A DNA stretch of 64,000 nucleotides, taken from the NCBI RefSeq assembly GCF_002777825.1, contig NZ_MEIR01000082.1, positions 1-64,000 of the forward strand, read 5' to 3'. This DNA is from Snodgrassella alvi. GTDB taxonomy: Bacteria > Pseudomonadota > Gammaproteobacteria > Burkholderiales > Neisseriaceae. The translations under genes and the position numbers were made by a program. Shown here in pieces: positions 39,274-49,786 of the stretch. Within the stretch, counting starts at the first letter, position 1. Each line of letters opens with the position of its first letter. The notes under the pieces were generated by a model, which made no database searches, had not been told where the DNA came from, and saw only the letters and a list, made by a program, of their open reading frames with translations.

Positions 39274-41157
39274 TTGGCATACTTCACGCAGAAACGCTTG
39301 CACTGGTTGCTATTGAGCATGTTACTGTCTTCCCTTACCTCACTGGTATGGGCAGCCAGCCTGCCAGTGGATAGTGATGATGTAGATGACGATATTCCAC
39401 CACCCAAAACCGGATTGCTGCACAGACTGCTGCATGGTCGGGAGCATCGTGAAGAAAGAAAACCCCAGCCACCTAAAACGCCGCGGGTTCCTGTCATCAT
39501 TGATATAGATAATGCAACCCTGCACAAACTGATTAATGACCATTTGCCACTGATTACTCAACAGCTAATTGAAGATCTGGATGACGAACAGGTCAGTTTT
39601 CTGGCTGAAGAAGCACCCGAACAGACACAAACCATGCTTGAAACTGAAGGCTATTTCAATGCCAGAGTCAATGTGGAGAAACAGCCCAATGGTTACATTA
39701 TCCATATCGACAATGGTCCCCGCACTCACATCAACAATGTGGATGTTTCCCTTACCGGCAATGTTACTGCTGATGACAATCTGACCAACTACTACAAAAG
39801 TGCCATTGATAACTGGGTATTGCCTGTAGGTGACCCATTTACCCAGAGTAACTGGTCGGCAAGTAAATCATCTGTACTTACCGCCATAGTACGCAAAAAA
39901 TATCCGCTGGCAACCATCAGTGCCAGCCGAGCCACCATTGACCCGCAAAGAAATCAAGCAGAGCTGTCGCTCACGGTAGACAGCAAACAGCCTATCTATT
40001 TTGGTAATATTCAGGTTAGCGGCAATGAGCGCTATCCTGTTTCCATCGTTACCGGCATGGCCAGCTTCAGCCCGGGCTCACCCTATGATCTGGACAAATT
40101 ACTCGACTATCAACAGGCGTTGGAACAGGATAGTCATTATGGCAATGCGGTAGTCAGCGCAGACTTTGACCATATGCAAAACGACCATGTTCCGATAGTG
40201 GTAAAAGTAAGCGAAATGCAACGCCAGAAACTCACCTTTGGTTTACGCTACGATACCAAAAACGGCCCGGGTTTCCGCGGTGGCTATGACCATTATAATG
40301 TTTTTGATAAGGGTTTTGTTGGTTCTACTCTGCTCGATACCGATCGCTATGAAACCACTTTCGGCATCGGCCTGAGCCAACCACGTAACAATCGTGGTCA
40401 TTACTGGACCAGCAATCTCAACTATACCTATTCTACCGTACAACATCTTCAAAGCCGCGCCTTATCCAGCGGCATCTGGAAAGTACGCGATCGTGACGGA
40501 ACTGACTCTCGTGTTGGTATTGAATACGTCACCGAAAGCAGCAAAATTGAAGACGGCTCCGACCTCGGACACAGCTATGCCACCATGCTAACTGCCTCGT
40601 GGAAACGGCAGAATATCGAAACCCAGCTGCGCCCAGCCAATGGCTATTATCTGGAAGGAAAAGTTGGTACTACCCTAGGCAAACTGCTCGCTTCAGCATC
40701 CATGCAGCGGGTAACAGCCAGCGCTGGCTACTATTTTACGCCAGAAAACAAAAAATACGGCACTTGGGTATTACGCAGCCAGATTGGCTATGTACATACG
40801 GGCGATACCGTCAATGTCCCCTCCATCCTGATGTTTCGCGCCGGTGGTGCCAATAGCGTACGTGGCTATGAAATGGACAGCATCGGTATCAACAGCTCAC
40901 AAAACTCGGTTTTACCCAACCGTACACTGGCTGTAGCCAGTGTTGAATACCAGATTCCGGTATATAAAGATTTTGCACTGGCACTATTTCACGATGCCGG
41001 TTCTGTCTCAAAAAACTTCAGTGACATGCAATGGCGTCATGGTAGCGGCTTCGGCGTACGCTGGTTTAGCCCTGTTGCCCCATTTGCATTTGACATTGCC
41101 TATGGCCATCATGATAAAAAATGGCGCTGGTCTATCAGTTTGGGAACCAAATTCTAA
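39274..41157 (+). CDS. tamA: Translocation and assembly module outer-membrane subunit TamA
   Basis: A 627-residue Omp85-family protein. A signal peptide (HWLLLSMLLSSLTSLVWA) is followed by POTRA domains (ETEGYFNARVNVEKQ, IYFGNIQVSGNERYPVSIV) and a C-terminal 16-strand barrel that includes FRAGGANSVRGYEMDSIG and ends SISLGTKF with the terminal Phe of outer-membrane barrels. The start is TTG, fixed by AGGA seven bases upstream; no ATG before the signal peptide exists in frame. TamA acts with TamB to insert some outer-membrane proteins, including autotransporters like the one at the start of this window. Confidence 0.93.
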   Translation: MAYFTQKRLHWLLLSMLLSSLTSLVWAASLPVDSDDVDDDIPPPKTGLLHRLLHGREHREERKPQPPKTPRVPVIIDIDNATLHKLINDHLPLITQQLIEDLDDEQVSFLAEEAPEQTQTMLETEGYFNARVNVEKQPNGYIIHIDNGPRTHINNVDVSLTGNVTADDNLTNYYKSAIDNWVLPVGDPFTQSNWSASKSSVLTAIVRKKYPLATISASRATIDPQRNQAELSLTVDSKQPIYFGNIQVSGNERYPVSIVTGMASFSPGSPYDLDKLLDYQQALEQDSHYGNAVVSADFDHMQNDHVPIVVKVSEMQRQKLTFGLRYDTKNGPGFRGGYDHYNVFDKGFVGSTLLDTDRYETTFGIGLSQPRNNRGHYWTSNLNYTYSTVQHLQSRALSSGIWKVRDRDGTDSRVGIEYVTESSKIEDGSDLGHSYATMLTASWKRQNIETQLRPANGYYLEGKVGTTLGKLLASASMQRVTASAGYYFTPENKKYGTWVLRSQIGYVHTGDTVNVPSILMFRAGGANSVRGYEMDSIGINSSQNSVLPNRTLAVASVEYQIPVYKDFALALFHDAGSVSKNFSDMQWRHGSGFGVRWFSPVAPFAFDIAYGHHDKKWRWSISLGTKF

Positions 41158-44100
41158 TGGCTGAAACCACACTCAATTCAGGCAAACCATCAGCCACCAC
41201 TACTGCACCCGTACCGCCACGCAAACCACGCTGGAAAAACTGGCTGAAAACCAGCCTGTATTCTCTGCTTGGTTTACTCATCATTATCATAGCCATATTG
41301 TATTGGCTAATCGGTACCGAATCAGGGCTGCGTTTCAGCGTCCACACCATCCCAAAATGGTTTGGCGTGCATATCAGTACAGACAAGCTGACAGGCACCA
41401 TCTGGCGTGGTTTTGCCAGCACCGACATTCGCGTCAACCATCGCGATTTTGACTTATCCATTGCTAAAATTCAGTTCAACTGGAACAACCGCGAACTATG
41501 GCAACGACGCTTCCACATACAGCTACTGGACATAGGTAAAATCAACTATATCAACCACAGCGTACCCCAATCCAAGCACAAACCTGTTTCCACCTTGCCC
41601 AACAGCATCAGCCTGCCACTACAGATTAATATTGATAAACTCCAGCTTGGCGGCTTTACCCTTGGCAAAAATCAAACGCCGATTATACTCGCCAGTCAGG
41701 CCAGCTACGTTTATGATCACCGCAAACACCAGCTTGTCCTCAATGAGCTGAATACCCCCTGGCAAAACATTCAGGGCACAGTAGCTATCGCTACCCAGAC
41801 ACCATTTGCCCTAAGTGGACAGTTTAACGGTAACGGTACCCTCGACAAAACCGCAGTTGAAAGTGCAGCTCTCATCAAAGGCAGCCTGCAACAGCCCGAC
41901 CTCTTTGCCCGTCTGGATGGCGGCAATATCCACTTTCGTACCCATGCCATCCTCAAACCCTATGCCCTGCAACTAAATCACAAAATCGTCAGCATCAACC
42001 TACAAAGCCGCCACATTAATCCGGCAGCTTTCAGCAGCAGCCTGCCCTTTGCCGACCTTAATCTCAATCTGGATCTGGCGTCTGCCAATAACAGCAAAAA
42101 CCATCTTACCGGCCACATCAAATTCGGCAATGAACAACCCCGCGCCTATAATGGCACCAAAGCCACTGGGCTACCCATTCGCAGCATCGACGGTGACATC
42201 AACATAGATGACAATGGCAAAATCATATTACCTGCCTTGACTACACGCCTGCTGCAACAGGGGCAAATCATTACCCGTGGCAGTATAGACAGCGCAGCTA
42301 GACAGCTCGACATCAACAGTGAACTGTTACGTATCTACGCCAGTGATGCGCTCACCACACCACTGTCTGGTTCACTCAATGGCCATATTCGCGTTTTCGG
42401 CAGCTTTAATGGCTTAACCACTCAATGGCTGCTGGCCAGTGAAAAAGGCAATAGCGACGGTGCCATCCAGATTATTACCGATGAACAGAAACATCAGCAA
42501 ACCCTGATACTCGACAAACTCAACCTTAAACCAAATGGTGGCGGCAACTTCAATGCCAAAGGCAGTCTGGCACTGTATCAGAATAAAGCTTTGCAACTTA
42601 CCATCAACAGCAACAGCTTCAATCCTGCTAAAATTAACTCCAGCTTTCCTGCTGGTAACATTAACGGCCACATCAGCGCTAGTGGTCAACTGGCACAACA
42701 ACCAACCATTCAAGCAGACATGCTATTGCATAACAGCATACTCTCCGGTGCTGCGCTATCAGGCAAAGCCATCATCCGTTATCGCAATCAGCATCTGGAA
42801 CAGGCCAACATCAACCTTAGTGCTGGCCAGAACCGGATTGTCACCAATGGCAGCTTCGGCAAAGCCGGCGACAGGCTTAATCTCGATATCAACGCACAAA
42901 ATCTGGGGCTATTCGGATTTGGCCTAAAAGGCCTGCTCAACACCAAAGGCTTTATTGCCGGCGAACCGAAAAAAATCACTGCCAGCTTAAACGGTGCAGC
43001 GCGCAACCTGCAAATCGGCCAACTACTCAACATCAATCAACTGGATTTCAAAATCGCTGGTTCTCCAGATATCAATCAGCCCCTGCTGGTAAACATGCTT
43101 GCCGACCACATCAGCATTGCGGGCGGTGATGGCAGCAAACCCACCGTAATCAACAATACCGACATCAAAATCAATGGCCGTGGCAGCCAGCACCAGATAC
43201 AGGGCAGCAGCAACCTGTCTCTGGATGGTAAACCCTATCATCTGAACATCAATGCTCATGGCGGTTTGGATAAAAAATATCAGTGGCGTGGACGAGTCAA
43301 TGCTCTGGATATCAGTGGTGCCCTCAACCTGAAACTGCTCAGCCCCATCCAGCTAGAAGCCGGAACCCAGCGCGTGAACATGCAGAATGCACATTGGGCA
43401 GCACTGGGTGGCAACCTTAATCTGAGCAACCTCAACTGGGACAAAAACAAAGGCCTGACTACCCGGGGAACTGCCAGCAATCTGGCCTTGCGCGAACTGC
43501 ACAACGTCATTGAATTACCCGTCGAACAGAATCTAGTAATAGGTGGCGACTGGAACTTCAGCTATAGCCGCAACATGCAAGGTTATCTGAAACTCTATCA
43601 ACAGGGCGGCGACATCACCCTGCCTCAGCACCAGCAAAAACTTGGTTTACAAAATGTACGATTGGATACACAGTTTCAGAACGGCCATATCAATAACCAC
43701 CTGAACGGCCTTACCCGTTATGGCACTACCGATGCCATACTGGTTATTACCCCTAACAATGGCAAAATCAGCACCGCGCCCATCAGCGGACACATTAAAA
43801 TCGACAGCCCCGACCTTAGCACCACCCGTAACCTGCTGCCCATCGGCATGCAGCTTAAAGGCAATATGCATGCAGATGCCACCATCAGCGGCCACCTCAA
43901 TGAACCCCTGCTCAATGGCAACCTCATCGGCGACAACCTTTATTACCGTGATCAGGCCAACGGTACCATCCTCGAAAACGGCAGCCTCAGAAGCCATTTT
44001 CAGGGACGGCGCTGGCTGATTGACAGCCTCAGCTTTGCCCGCCGCGATGGCACCATCAAACTCAACGGCGTTGTAGACATGACCAAACTCACGCCTGATA

Positions 44101-45050
44101 TTAACGTTACCGTCCACCTTGACCACTACAACATCTTCGATCAGATAAACCGCCGCCTCACCCTAAGCGGTGACGCTCAGCTACTTTACACCATTGCCCA
44201 TGGCATTGTCTTAAGTGGTAAACTCAAAGTAGACAAAGGTGTCTTTGGCATGCAGAAATCCGGTATGCCGCAACTGGACGACGACGTTGTTATACTTGGT
44301 CGTGAAAAAACGGCCGAGCAGCAGCGTACTACCCCAATCCGCCTTAACCTTGATTTAGACATGAATAACGCCTTCCGCTTCAGCGGCGAAGGCATTGATG
44401 TCCTGCTTGGCGGCCAGCTTACCGCCACCGCCAACCCCGGCAGCGCCATTCAGATTGTTGGTACCGTAAACGTAGTTCGCGGCCAGTATAAAGCTTACGG
44501 ACAGTATTTAGTTATTCAGCATGGCAGCACCATTTCCTTTGTCGGCCCGATGGATAATCCCAACCTGAAAATCCGTGCCAAACGCCGTTATTCACAGGTA
44601 GGAGCCGGCGTTGAAGCACTGGGTCGCCTCGACAGCCCGCGCATTAACCTCATAGCCAACGAACCCATGAGCGAAAAAGACAAACTGTCATGGCTGATAC
44701 TGAACCGCCCCAGCAGCGGCAGTGCCGGCGACGAAGCAGCCATTGCTGCCGCCGCCAGCGCCTGGCTGGCCGGTGGCCTAAACGACAAACTCGGCCTGCT
44801 CGACGAAATCGGCCTCACCAGCCAGCAAACCCGCAACAGCCAGACTGGTGAAATGAATCCGGCAGAACAGGCCATTACCATCGGCAAGCATCTGTCCAAC
44901 AACCTGTATGTCAGCTATCTGTATGGTATTGAAAGCGCTACACAAACAGTCAGCATTACCTACCAGATCAGCCGCGCCCTGCAAAGCATCATACATGTAG
45001 GTACAGATTCAGCAGGTGGTGAAATCCGCTATACCCACCGTTTTGATTAA
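41157..45050 (+). CDS. tamB: Translocation and assembly module inner-membrane subunit TamB
   Basis: The 1297-residue protein has a single N-terminal membrane helix (about residues 33-53), a very long periplasmic AsmA-like beta-rich body, and the C-terminal DUF490/TamB domain (VNVVRGQYKAYGQYLVIQ, KDKLSWLILNRP, YVSYLYGIESATQTVSITYQ). It bridges inner membrane to TamA across the periplasm. Its ATG overlaps the tamA stop by one base (TAATG), so the two are translationally coupled. Confidence 0.93.
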   Translation: MAETTLNSGKPSATTTAPVPPRKPRWKNWLKTSLYSLLGLLIIIIAILYWLIGTESGLRFSVHTIPKWFGVHISTDKLTGTIWRGFASTDIRVNHRDFDLSIAKIQFNWNNRELWQRRFHIQLLDIGKINYINHSVPQSKHKPVSTLPNSISLPLQINIDKLQLGGFTLGKNQTPIILASQASYVYDHRKHQLVLNELNTPWQNIQGTVAIATQTPFALSGQFNGNGTLDKTAVESAALIKGSLQQPDLFARLDGGNIHFRTHAILKPYALQLNHKIVSINLQSRHINPAAFSSSLPFADLNLNLDLASANNSKNHLTGHIKFGNEQPRAYNGTKATGLPIRSIDGDINIDDNGKIILPALTTRLLQQGQIITRGSIDSAARQLDINSELLRIYASDALTTPLSGSLNGHIRVFGSFNGLTTQWLLASEKGNSDGAIQIITDEQKHQQTLILDKLNLKPNGGGNFNAKGSLALYQNKALQLTINSNSFNPAKINSSFPAGNINGHISASGQLAQQPTIQADMLLHNSILSGAALSGKAIIRYRNQHLEQANINLSAGQNRIVTNGSFGKAGDRLNLDINAQNLGLFGFGLKGLLNTKGFIAGEPKKITASLNGAARNLQIGQLLNINQLDFKIAGSPDINQPLLVNMLADHISIAGGDGSKPTVINNTDIKINGRGSQHQIQGSSNLSLDGKPYHLNINAHGGLDKKYQWRGRVNALDISGALNLKLLSPIQLEAGTQRVNMQNAHWAALGGNLNLSNLNWDKNKGLTTRGTASNLALRELHNVIELPVEQNLVIGGDWNFSYSRNMQGYLKLYQQGGDITLPQHQQKLGLQNVRLDTQFQNGHINNHLNGLTRYGTTDAILVITPNNGKISTAPISGHIKIDSPDLSTTRNLLPIGMQLKGNMHADATISGHLNEPLLNGNLIGDNLYYRDQANGTILENGSLRSHFQGRRWLIDSLSFARRDGTIKLNGVVDMTKLTPDINVTVHLDHYNIFDQINRRLTLSGDAQLLYTIAHGIVLSGKLKVDKGVFGMQKSGMPQLDDDVVILGREKTAEQQRTTPIRLNLDLDMNNAFRFSGEGIDVLLGGQLTATANPGSAIQIVGTVNVVRGQYKAYGQYLVIQHGSTISFVGPMDNPNLKIRAKRRYSQVGAGVEALGRLDSPRINLIANEPMSEKDKLSWLILNRPSSGSAGDEAAIAAAASAWLAGGLNDKLGLLDEIGLTSQQTRNSQTGEMNPAEQAITIGKHLSNNLYVSYLYGIESATQTVSITYQISRALQSIIHVGTDSAGGEIRYTHRFD

Positions 45051-45234
45051 ATTACATCACAATGATAAAAATTAAAATTATTTAACAATAATCCATTTAA
45101 TGAATAAATATATATATTTATTTACAAGAAATGAATTAGTAGTTAAAATTTAAACTGAAAATATTTGACCCATAAATATTTTGATAAAACGTATTACCAA
45201 ATAGAGAAATAACTTATCTTTAGGTAAAAATATA

Positions 45235-46164
45235 ATGGATTTTGAGATTTTAATTGATGATATTTATATCAAATTATTTAACCAAGACCAACTCGCCCCT
45301 GTACATAATAAGTCAATTCTAAGTCTACTAAATGATTACGAAGATAAGAACTGGAGACTAGCAAAATTTCAGGATTATATTTGGGATCACATAGCACTCA
45401 CGGCACTTTCCGAACACGAACGTACCAAGCTGATTGGCAAGAGTCGTTCAATTTTACGTAAAGCAGCTCAAAATCTTCGTTTAACAGATAATCAAAATGA
45501 TATAGGTAGGGGCAGTGAACTAGCGGAGATTTTACTTTATGGAATAATGGCAAATCATTACAATGCATTATCTATAGTACCCAAAATTTTTTATAAACAA
45601 AACAATCGGGATAATGTTAAAGGAGCAGATAGTGTTCACATTGTAGTTGAGAATGACAATGATTTCTCACTATGGTTTGGAGAAGCAAAATTTTATAAAG
45701 ATATAAATGATGCCAGACTCAATGAAATTGTCAAATCAGTTGAAAACTCCTTGAGTAGCGATAAACTACGAAAAGAAAACAGCATTATTACCAATATTAA
45801 TGATCTAGAATCATTGATTGAAGACACTACTCTATTTCAAAAAATAAAACAAACATTATCCGATAGTAACTCTATGGACAATATTAAACCAAAACTTAAT
45901 ATTCCCATATTACTATTACACGAATGTGCTATAACTGCTCAAAATCAGGAAATGGATGATGACTATAGGGAAAAAATACGCCAGTTTCATCTCTCGCGTG
46001 CAAAATCATATTTTACAAAGCAAATCCACTTATTATCAACAAAAATTACCAAATATTCATCAATAAAGTTTCACCTGATTCTTTTTCCTGTTCCAAACAA
46101 AGATGAAATAGTGGAAAAATTTTATCAAGATGCAAATTATTTCAAGGGACAAAATAATGGATGA
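45235..46164 (+). CDS. hamA: Hachiman anti-phage system nuclease subunit HamA (DUF1837)
   Basis: The 309-residue product has the DUF1837 pattern: GRGSELAEILLYGIM at residues 91-105, KGADSVHIV around Asp132, and WFGEAKFYKD with Glu150-x-Lys152, a PD-(D/E)xK-type catalytic set. In characterised Hachiman systems HamA is a DNase held in check by the helicase HamB and released when invading or damaged DNA is sensed. The hamB start lies inside its last codons, which is the known order and coupling. The pair is clearly more AT-rich than tamB before it, suggesting transfer. A modest AGGT lies before the ATG. Confidence 0.88.
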   Translation: MDFEILIDDIYIKLFNQDQLAPVHNKSILSLLNDYEDKNWRLAKFQDYIWDHIALTALSEHERTKLIGKSRSILRKAAQNLRLTDNQNDIGRGSELAEILLYGIMANHYNALSIVPKIFYKQNNRDNVKGADSVHIVVENDNDFSLWFGEAKFYKDINDARLNEIVKSVENSLSSDKLRKENSIITNINDLESLIEDTTLFQKIKQTLSDSNSMDNIKPKLNIPILLLHECAITAQNQEMDDDYREKIRQFHLSRAKSYFTKQIHLLSTKITKYSSIKFHLILFPVPNKDEIVEKFYQDANYFKGQNNG

Positions 46165-48289
46165 TACATTTGACACATGCGCCATCATCAATGAATTGCT
46201 CTTGCAAAAAAAAGATATTGATGCCAGAAACCAATTAATTCGCTTACTAGATAAATTAAAACGCGAAAACAAGCCCTATAATGAACTCGTTAATCATTTC
46301 ATTAGAGAGTTAGGATTATATCCCTACCTTGATTATGAGACTGCTGCATGGCAAGACAAAATAGTTTATAACTCATTTCAAGTTGATCTTGGAAATGAGA
46401 CTCCTACTACACTTCATCGTGAACAATCTTTGGTATTAAAACATCTGTTAAATGGTGACAATTTAGCCATAAGTGCACCCACAAGTTTTGGTAAAAGCCT
46501 GATAATTGATGCATATATCGCTATTAAAAGACCAACCAATGTATTAATTATTGTTCCGACTATAGCCCTAACTGATGAAGTTAGACGTAGATTAACAAAA
46601 AAATTTTCTAAAGAATATAAAATAATTACAACTACTGAAGTTGAACTCGGACAAAAAAATATTTTAATTTTCCCTCAGGAAAGAGCAATTTTTTACTATC
46701 AAAAGATTGAAAAAATTGATTTACTTGTCATTGATGAGTTTTATAAAGCAAGTGAAAAATATGACAAAGAAAGATCACCTGCCTTACTTAAGGCAATGCT
46801 AAAATTAGGCGAAAAAGCCTCTCAAAAATATTATCTCGCTCCCAACATAAATACAATAGAAGATAATTTTTTTACCAAAAATATGGTAATATTACCATTA
46901 AACTTTAATACAGTATTTCTTGAAAAACATAATTTATATAAAGATGAGAAAATCAAGAATAATCCAGATAAAAAAAATGATTGTTTATTAAAGATATTAA
47001 AAAATCAGGAGAAAAAAACTTTAATTTATGCAGGAACATATACAGAAGTTCATAAGGTTGCTGAAATATTAAAAAAAAATATAAGTATAAGAGAAAATAA
47101 ACTACTATCAGATTTTTCAGACTGGCTAAAAACAAATTATACCAATGATATGGATCTATCTGCTTTAGTTAGACATGGAATAGGTATACATACTGGCAAT
47201 CTACATCGCTGTCTCAGTCAAATTCAGATCAATTTATTTGAACATGATGAAAATGGATTGCAAACTATTATTTCCACATCATCAATTATTGAAGGTGTTA
47301 ATACTTCAGCAGAAAATGTAATTATTTGGAAAAGCAAAAATGGAATAAATAATCTTAATAATTTCACTTATTGTAACATAATTGGTCGAGGAGGAAGAAT
47401 GTTCAAGCATTTTATTGGAAAAATTTACATTCTAGATCAAGTTCCTCAAACCCAAGAAATGTCTTTGGAATTAAATTTTTCTGATAAATTACTAGCAGAT
47501 TTAGATACACAAAAATACTATCATGAGTTAAAAGATGAACAACTATTGAAGATCAGTAAATATAAAGAGAAAATGTCTGAAATACTAGGCAGAGAGTTCT
47601 TTAACCAAATATTAAATGAAGGAAAACTTATATCAAGTGATATAGAGTTATTAACTAAAATAGTTAATAAATTAAGTGAGAACGAAAAATTTATATCAAA
47701 TCTTTCAAAAATTAATGAATTTCAACCTAGTACTTGGTATCATGCGTTAAAAGATGTTTTGTCTATAATTCAAATACCAAAAATAATCACTTCTAATAAA
47801 GTAAAAACAGGATCACTTTATTATTTTATTATAAATTTCCTTCAGATATTAAATAAAAACTGGGATTACTCTATTCAAGATCTTTTAAATGAATTAAAAA
47901 AGTTCGAAATTGATATAGATACTTTTTTTGATTTAGAGCGTAAGCTATCTTACACATTACCAGCCTTATTAAATGATATAAATGTAATTCAACAAAAACT
48001 TTGCTATCCAGAATGGCAAATAGATCTCACTCCTTTCATAGCTAAATTATCCAAAGCCTTCTTACCATCCTGTGTGCTTGAACTAGAAGAATATGGATTA
48101 CCTAGAATGTTATCAAAACAAATTCATAAATGTGGAATAATAAATTTTGAAGATGAAAATCTTGATTTACACACAGCTCTCCAACAGTTTATAACTTTTA
48201 AATCTGATATTTATGCAGAATTTACCAACTCTAGTAGTTTTAATCGATATATCCTTGATTATTTCTACGAAGGCTTAGGTAATAAATAG
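46157..48289 (+). CDS. hamB: Hachiman anti-phage system helicase subunit HamB
   Basis: A 710-residue superfamily 2 helicase. Motif I is APTSFGKS (107-114), motif Ia IIVPTIALTDEVRRRL, a PQERA segment near 173, motif II DEFY at 193-196, motif IV LIYAGTYTEVHKVAEIL, motif V STSSIIEGVNTSAENVIIW and motif VI IGRGGRMF. Motif II reads DEFY instead of the commoner DEAH/DECH. The chosen ATG overlaps hamA by eight bases and follows AAGGGA; an ATG nine codons upstream is less likely. The protein should scan DNA and control HamA. No third gene of a related system follows. Confidence 0.87.
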   Translation: MDDTFDTCAIINELLLQKKDIDARNQLIRLLDKLKRENKPYNELVNHFIRELGLYPYLDYETAAWQDKIVYNSFQVDLGNETPTTLHREQSLVLKHLLNGDNLAISAPTSFGKSLIIDAYIAIKRPTNVLIIVPTIALTDEVRRRLTKKFSKEYKIITTTEVELGQKNILIFPQERAIFYYQKIEKIDLLVIDEFYKASEKYDKERSPALLKAMLKLGEKASQKYYLAPNINTIEDNFFTKNMVILPLNFNTVFLEKHNLYKDEKIKNNPDKKNDCLLKILKNQEKKTLIYAGTYTEVHKVAEILKKNISIRENKLLSDFSDWLKTNYTNDMDLSALVRHGIGIHTGNLHRCLSQIQINLFEHDENGLQTIISTSSIIEGVNTSAENVIIWKSKNGINNLNNFTYCNIIGRGGRMFKHFIGKIYILDQVPQTQEMSLELNFSDKLLADLDTQKYYHELKDEQLLKISKYKEKMSEILGREFFNQILNEGKLISSDIELLTKIVNKLSENEKFISNLSKINEFQPSTWYHALKDVLSIIQIPKIITSNKVKTGSLYYFIINFLQILNKNWDYSIQDLLNELKKFEIDIDTFFDLERKLSYTLPALLNDINVIQQKLCYPEWQIDLTPFIAKLSKAFLPSCVLELEEYGLPRMLSKQIHKCGIINFEDENLDLHTALQQFITFKSDIYAEFTNSSSFNRYILDYFYEGLGNK

Positions 48290-48354
48290 AAATTTATACT
48301 AGTTACATTGATTAAAATATATATTCAGAGGATTAAAAAACAGATCTCGTAAGT

Positions 48355-48783
48355 TTAATGATAAATTTTACATCGATTATCCAGTGCCATACGGCCACCA
48401 CCTGCAACAGACAGATACAGAAAAATAAAGCAGTACAATACTGCCATCTCTCCCTTATTTAATTGTGGCATAAGCAAAGTATGCATACCAGCAGACGGAG
48501 TATGAACAAATAAATAAGCCACGGCCATCTGCCCGCATAAAATAAAAGCCGTAGGCCGTACAAACAAACCAATCAACAACAAAATCCCACCAACTAGCTC
48601 CAGCACACCCGCAATTCCCATCATCGAAAATAGCGGCACTGCGCCATGACCATCTGTCATGGATACCGGCCATTGCCAGAATTTCGCTGTAGCATGCTGG
48701 ATATATAAAAAAGCCGTGACCAGACGCAACAAACCCAAAGTATAATCATTACCCTCAGCATAAATTTTATGTGTATTAATCAT
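48355..48783 (-). CDS. DoxX-family membrane protein
   Basis: A 142-residue protein with four membrane helices and the DoxX pattern GLLRLVTAFLYIQHATAKF, GVLELVGGILLLIGLFVRPTAF and SVAGGGRMALD. The start is the ATG behind GAAGGA; 26 extra upstream residues are untypical. DoxX relatives have been linked to redox homeostasis and respiration, but function is uncertain. It is divergent from a LysR regulator 114 bases away, the usual set-up for control by that regulator. Confidence 0.88.
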   Translation of the reverse strand: MINTHKIYAEGNDYTLGLLRLVTAFLYIQHATAKFWQWPVSMTDGHGAVPLFSMMGIAGVLELVGGILLLIGLFVRPTAFILCGQMAVAYLFVHTPSAGMHTLLMPQLNKGEMAVLYCFIFLYLSVAGGGRMALDNRCKIYH

Positions 48784-48897
48784 GGTAATTCCTTCTCTTT
48801 GTTCATAAATAAAGAAAACGAACAGTAGTGTATTGAATTTACCATTGAGAAACGATATCATTTTTATAGAATAATTATTTCCTGTAAAGAAACATAA

Positions 48898-49755
48898 ATG
48901 GACACATTACAAAGCATGTGGGTCTTCCGTAATGTAGTAGAATTAGGCAGCTTTACCAAAGCGGCTGAATTTATGGATATTTCCACTGCAATGGCCAGCA
49001 AGCACCTACATCATCTGGAAAAAAGCATACAGGCCAAACTGCTCAACCGCACCAGCCGCCGCATCAGCCTTACCGAAGCCGGACAGGAATACTATCACCG
49101 CTGTGTAGGAGCACTTGATACGCTTACCGAAGCCAAACACATTGCTCAGGCTGGTACAGTCAAACCACAGGGTTTGCTTAAAATTACCGCCCCCAACTGG
49201 TGCGCCTCACGTCATTTTAGCGAACTGCTGGCCGAATACCGACAACAATATCCAAATGTAAGTTTATCCATCTACCTCGACAGCCGGCGTACGGATTTAG
49301 TGGCCGAAGGAATCGATCTAGCTCTGCGCGTTACCAATCATCCCGAACCAAACCTGATTGTCAAACCCATTACCAAAATTGATTTTTTATGGGTAGCCAG
49401 CCCGCAATATCTGCACCAGCACGGCATACCGCACACTATGGCCGATCTGAAACAGCACTACGGCCTGTTACCACAGTATGTCCATCTTGATTTACCTCTT
49501 ATCCCTGCCTGCACCAGCAACAGCGCCCTACTATTACACCAGATGGCACTCAACCATATGGGACTGGCCTACCTGCCCGAGTGGATGATAAAAGAAGATA
49601 TCGAACACCAGCGTTTACATGCTATTGACCACTTCGCCTATCCCCAAAGCCATACTCTGTATGCCGCTTATATGAACCGCGAATTTCTCAGCGCCAAAGT
49701 ACGCAGCTTTATCGACTTTCTGGCCATGAAATTTGCAACCGACCAAAACCACTAA
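48898..49755 (+). CDS. LysR-type transcriptional regulator
   Basis: 285 residues with the N-terminal winged helix-turn-helix (GSFTKAAEFMDISTAMASKH, LEKSIQAKLLNRTSRRISLT) and a C-terminal periplasmic-binding-like effector domain (PQGLLKITAPNWCASRHF onward). It belongs to the CrgA/AaeR-like group by general look. It probably controls the divergent doxX gene and itself; the ligand is unknown. The glycerate kinase gene follows 31 bases later and may be co-transcribed. Confidence 0.92.
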   Translation: MDTLQSMWVFRNVVELGSFTKAAEFMDISTAMASKHLHHLEKSIQAKLLNRTSRRISLTEAGQEYYHRCVGALDTLTEAKHIAQAGTVKPQGLLKITAPNWCASRHFSELLAEYRQQYPNVSLSIYLDSRRTDLVAEGIDLALRVTNHPEPNLIVKPITKIDFLWVASPQYLHQHGIPHTMADLKQHYGLLPQYVHLDLPLIPACTSNSALLLHQMALNHMGLAYLPEWMIKEDIEHQRLHAIDHFAYPQSHTLYAAYMNREFLSAKVRSFIDFLAMKFATDQNH

Positions 49756-49786
49756 AATTCAGCCAAACAGCCCTAGAGGAAACTGC

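Noticed and set aside
41121-41156. tamB starting 12 codons earlier inside tamA
   Set aside because: The extra residues are the tamA C-terminus in another frame; TAATG coupling gives a standard start.
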